From Clostridiales bacterium DTU023 (GTDB taxonomy: Bacteria; Bacillota; Clostridia; Saccharofermentanales; DTU023): 26,489 nt of DNA. This document shows, in pieces, positions 24,077-26,489 of the stretch (the stretch's first letter is position 1; the number at the start of each line of letters is the position of its first letter). The position numbers were made by a program, and so were the translations under genes. The notes under the pieces were generated by a model. The model was not told where the DNA came from. It made no database searches and was given only the letters and a program-made list of their open reading frames with translations. The DNA lies in the NCBI GenBank assembly GCA_001512945.1, contig LFTF01000131.1, positions 1-26,489 on the forward strand. Reading direction: 5' to 3'.

Positions 24077-25339
24077 ATGCATAATCTCGCTTTTCCGGCC
24101 GATCAGTCCGTGAATAATTTGTTCGGCGATGAACCCTTTCTTGAATCGAGAGGCCCTATCGCATTAATCGTTGATCAGCTGGACCCTGCTCTCGCTGAGC
24201 GTGTCAATCACCAACTCAGTTTGAGAAGACACTCAATCGCAAGGCAAAGGCCGGAGGTATTCGATATCCCCGGTTATGTCAGAAAAGATTATCGAATCAA
24301 CGTCGACCTGTCGCGTTTTAGCTCTGGCGAAGGCAAGGCACAAGTAATTGATTCAGTCCGAGGCCATGATCTTTTTATCATGACAGACGTTCTCAACTAC
24401 GGTGCCCATTATAGGCGATACGGGGCCGATGTGTCGATCGCTCCTGATGAGCACTTCATAGATCTTGTCCGCCTGATCCTCTGCACGCGTGACTCAGTGT
24501 CCCGTATTCATGTTATTATGCCCTTCCTTTATGAAGGAAGGCGTTACAGGCGCACAGCTCGTGAATCACTTGACTGCGGTGCCATGCTCAGGTCTCTTTT
24601 CGATCTGGGCATCGATAATTTTATCACCTTTGATGCGCACGATTCACGTGTCGCGAACGCAGTACCACAATCTAATTTTGAGAGCTTCCCGACCTCGTAT
24701 CAAAGTATCCGAACCATTCTTGAGACAGTACCTGATATCACGGTAAACAGCGAAAAATTGATGATCGTCAGCCCTGATGAAGTTAGTATTAGCCGTTGCA
24801 TCTTTTTTGCTTCTGCAATGAAGTTGCCACTTGGAATTTTTTATACGCGCCGTGATTATCAGTACAACGGGGACGAAATGACTAAAGTGAAGACTCGCAC
24901 CTATCTTGGTGAGTCAGTCGAGGGCAAAGACATTATTATTGTGGCAGATCTGCTCGACAGCGGCAACGAACTCATCGCCTGCGCGAGCGATTTGAAATCA
25001 CGAGGCGCAAACCGGGTGATCTGTTCAGTATCGTTTGCACAGTTCACGGAGGGCATCGCTAACCTCCGCCAGGCTTGGGAAAGCGGTCTCATAGAACGCG
25101 TCTTTTCCACTGACATGTCTTATCGCCCACCAGAAGTGCTTTCATCACCGTGGTATACAGACATCCCGATGGCAGATGATCTCGCACTTTTAATTTCCGC
25201 CCTCAATCATGACGCTTCGCTTTCACGGCTTATGGCACCCGCCGCCCGAATTGATGCGCTCTTGAGTCAACTCGGCCACAGAGACCTCGAAGACAATAAA
25301 CCACCCGATCGACAGCTCGCGTTTACGGATTTCAACTGA
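24077..25339 (+). CDS. prs: PRPP-synthetase paralog with altered PRPP loop
   Basis: This 420-residue protein belongs to the ribose-phosphate pyrophosphokinase family, which makes PRPP from ribose-5-phosphate and ATP. Recognisable elements are FSSGEGK (81-87), DSVRGHDLF (92-100), the flexible-loop region PFLYEGRRYRRTARESLDC (149-167), FDAHD (185-189) and VSPDEVSISR (231-240). The PRPP-binding loop, however, reads VADLLDSGNEL (289-299) where the neighbouring copy has VDDMISSGES. The first aspartate is alanine and the small polar residue near the end is glutamate. It may be a regulatory or non-catalytic subunit. GGGAGG lies 6 nt before the ATG. It is the first gene of a pair; the second begins 26 nt after its stop. 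About 46 extra C-terminal residues are polar and unconserved-looking. Confidence 0.8.
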   Translation: MHNLAFPADQSVNNLFGDEPFLESRGPIALIVDQLDPALAERVNHQLSLRRHSIARQRPEVFDIPGYVRKDYRINVDLSRFSSGEGKAQVIDSVRGHDLFIMTDVLNYGAHYRRYGADVSIAPDEHFIDLVRLILCTRDSVSRIHVIMPFLYEGRRYRRTARESLDCGAMLRSLFDLGIDNFITFDAHDSRVANAVPQSNFESFPTSYQSIRTILETVPDITVNSEKLMIVSPDEVSISRCIFFASAMKLPLGIFYTRRDYQYNGDEMTKVKTRTYLGESVEGKDIIIVADLLDSGNELIACASDLKSRGANRVICSVSFAQFTEGIANLRQAWESGLIERVFSTDMSYRPPEVLSSPWYTDIPMADDLALLISALNHDASLSRLMAPAARIDALLSQLGHRDLEDNKPPDRQLAFTDFN

Positions 25340-25365
25340 TTAATCGACTGGTAGGAGTTAGCAAT

Positions 25366-26489
25366 ATGACAAATGAGATATTCGAAAAAGCTTACAAGCA
25401 AAGAGATACCAACTATTACGCATACGATCAATACGGCGACAATCCAATGCAGCCGTTGGCTCCCGTCGCCATTGTGGCACTCAAGGGAGCGAAAGAGTTT
25501 TCTATCGGTGTGAATCATGCGCTTGTGACACGCCGCAAAGACTATCTGACAGAGGCAAGACCTGAGGAAATATCCGCAGGCTTTTTGCGTCCGGATTTCC
25601 ATGTACCGGTAAACACATTTAGGTTCTCTTCCGGCGAAGGTAAAGCGGTTATCGAGCGTACTATCCGAGGACATGATCTCTACATCCTTTGTGATGTGAC
25701 GAATCACTCGGTCACTTATAAGATGCGAGGCGAATACAACCGTATGAGCCCAGACGATCACTACCAGGATTTGAAACGTGTGATTCTCGCCGCCTCGGGC
25801 AAAGCTCGCAGAATCAACGTGATCATGCCGTATCTCTATGAAGGGCGCCAACATCGGCGCAACGCGCGTGAGTCACTCGACTGCGCACATATGCTCTTAG
25901 AACTCGATCAGCTCGGCGTCAATAATTTCATTACGTTTGACGCGCACGATGACCGGGTCGCCAATGCGACTCCTACGTCAGGCTTTGAGAATGTACCGAC
26001 CACGTATCAGGTACTGGAAACAATGGTGAGATGTTTCCCCGATTGTCACTTTATCCACGATGAAATGATGATGATTAGTCCCGACGAAGGCGCGATTTAC
26101 CGGGCTATGTATTATGCGTCAGTCCTGGGAATCCCACTCGGGACCTTCTACAAACGCAGAGATTACACGGTCGTCAAGAATGGCCGCAACCCGATCATCG
26201 CGCATGAATTCCTTGGGCAACCCGTCGAGGGACGTGACATGATCATCGTAGATGACATGATCTCCTCAGGCGAATCAATGCTTGAAATTGCTAAAACGCT
26301 AAAAGCAAGTCACGCTAGAAAAATCTTCTGTGTTGCTACGTTTGGTCTCTTCACTGATGGACTTGACGCGTTCAATAAAGCACATGCAGATGGTCTCATT
26401 GACGCTGTGTTTTGCACTAACCTGATTTACAGATCTCCGGAACTCCTTGCTGCGCCATGGTACAAGGATGTAAGCGTCTCACGGTTCGT
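25366..26489 (+). CDS. prs: Ribose-phosphate pyrophosphokinase, 3' end cut by window edge
   Basis: The frame runs from the ATG at 25366 (AGGAG 8 nt upstream) to the window end, 374 residues without a stop. It is a close paralog of the preceding gene: FRFSSGEGK (85-93), RTIRGHDLY (98-106), MPYLYEGRQHRRNARESLD (154-172), FDAHD (191-195), SPDEGAIYRA (238-247) and PRPP loop IIVDDMISSGES (293-304). It keeps both loop aspartates, so it is the likely catalytic copy. The loop still differs from the textbook DDxxDTGGT form, as I recall for the distinct clostridial branch of this family. PRPP feeds purine, pyrimidine, NAD, histidine and tryptophan synthesis. It forms an operon with the first copy. Confidence 0.85.
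   Translation, partial: MTNEIFEKAYKQRDTNYYAYDQYGDNPMQPLAPVAIVALKGAKEFSIGVNHALVTRRKDYLTEARPEEISAGFLRPDFHVPVNTFRFSSGEGKAVIERTIRGHDLYILCDVTNHSVTYKMRGEYNRMSPDDHYQDLKRVILAASGKARRINVIMPYLYEGRQHRRNARESLDCAHMLLELDQLGVNNFITFDAHDDRVANATPTSGFENVPTTYQVLETMVRCFPDCHFIHDEMMMISPDEGAIYRAMYYASVLGIPLGTFYKRRDYTVVKNGRNPIIAHEFLGQPVEGRDMIIVDDMISSGESMLEIAKTLKASHARKIFCVATFGLFTDGLDAFNKAHADGLIDAVFCTNLIYRSPELLAAPWYKDVSVSRF

Noticed and set aside
24522..24541. 8-bp inverted repeat CCTTCCTT/AAGGAAGG with a 4-nt loop
   Set aside because: It encodes the conserved PFLYEG segment of the PRPP synthetase and has no T-run, so it is probably incidental.
25267..25854. 195-codon minus-strand open frame across the two PRPP-synthetase genes
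   Set aside because: Antisense to clear coding sequence of both prs paralogs, with low-complexity shadow composition.

Overview
The window looks like a chromosomal segment of a low-to-mid GC Bacillota, most likely a member of class Clostridia. The evidence is a set of firmicute-type core genes with strong Shine-Dalgarno sites, a SecA with the zinc-binding tail, a DUF5702/TadE-like pilus cluster, and an unusual PRPP-synthetase family I associate with Clostridia. I could not assign a genus. There is no phage, insertion sequence, CRISPR array or other obvious mobile element. Coding is dense and no gene-free stretch exceeds 300 bases; the largest is the 244-bp divergent region at 5149-5392.

Layout, left to right. 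Positions 1-5148 are all on the minus strand: an MFS transporter cut by the left edge, tRNA-Lys(CTT), kbl (glycine C-acetyltransferase), and a 778-residue YhaN-like membrane coiled-coil protein whose ATPase motifs are eroded. Positions 5393-6110 are on the plus strand: a ferritin and tRNA-Thr(CGT). From 6163 to 24017 everything is again on the minus strand. Read in transcription order this block is engB, comEC, holA, radC, mreC, mreD, mrdA, a degenerate methylglyoxal synthase, a metallo-beta-lactamase-fold hydrolase, three TadE/DUF5702-type pilus-like genes, secA and tkt. From 24077 two PRPP-synthetase paralogs run in tandem on the plus strand, the second cut by the right edge.

How the genes work together. 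mreC, mreD and mrdA form a tightly overlapping cell-elongation operon; mreB, which usually sits between radC and mreC, is absent here. The mgsA-like gene lies at a position common for mgsA in Clostridia, near mre/mrd genes, and overlaps the hydrolase gene by 4 bp, but it has lost most catalytic residues. secA and tkt are joined so closely that the secA stop codon lies inside the tkt Shine-Dalgarno sequence. comEC-holA is a widely conserved pair.

The most interesting signals are a theme of catalytically degraded paralogs kept as full, intact reading frames: the YhaN-like pseudo-ATPase, the MgsA-like protein, and the first PRPP-synthetase copy with an altered PRPP loop. Next in interest is the isolated three-gene prepilin-like cluster without its secretion machinery. 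I see no clear completely new defence or mobile system.
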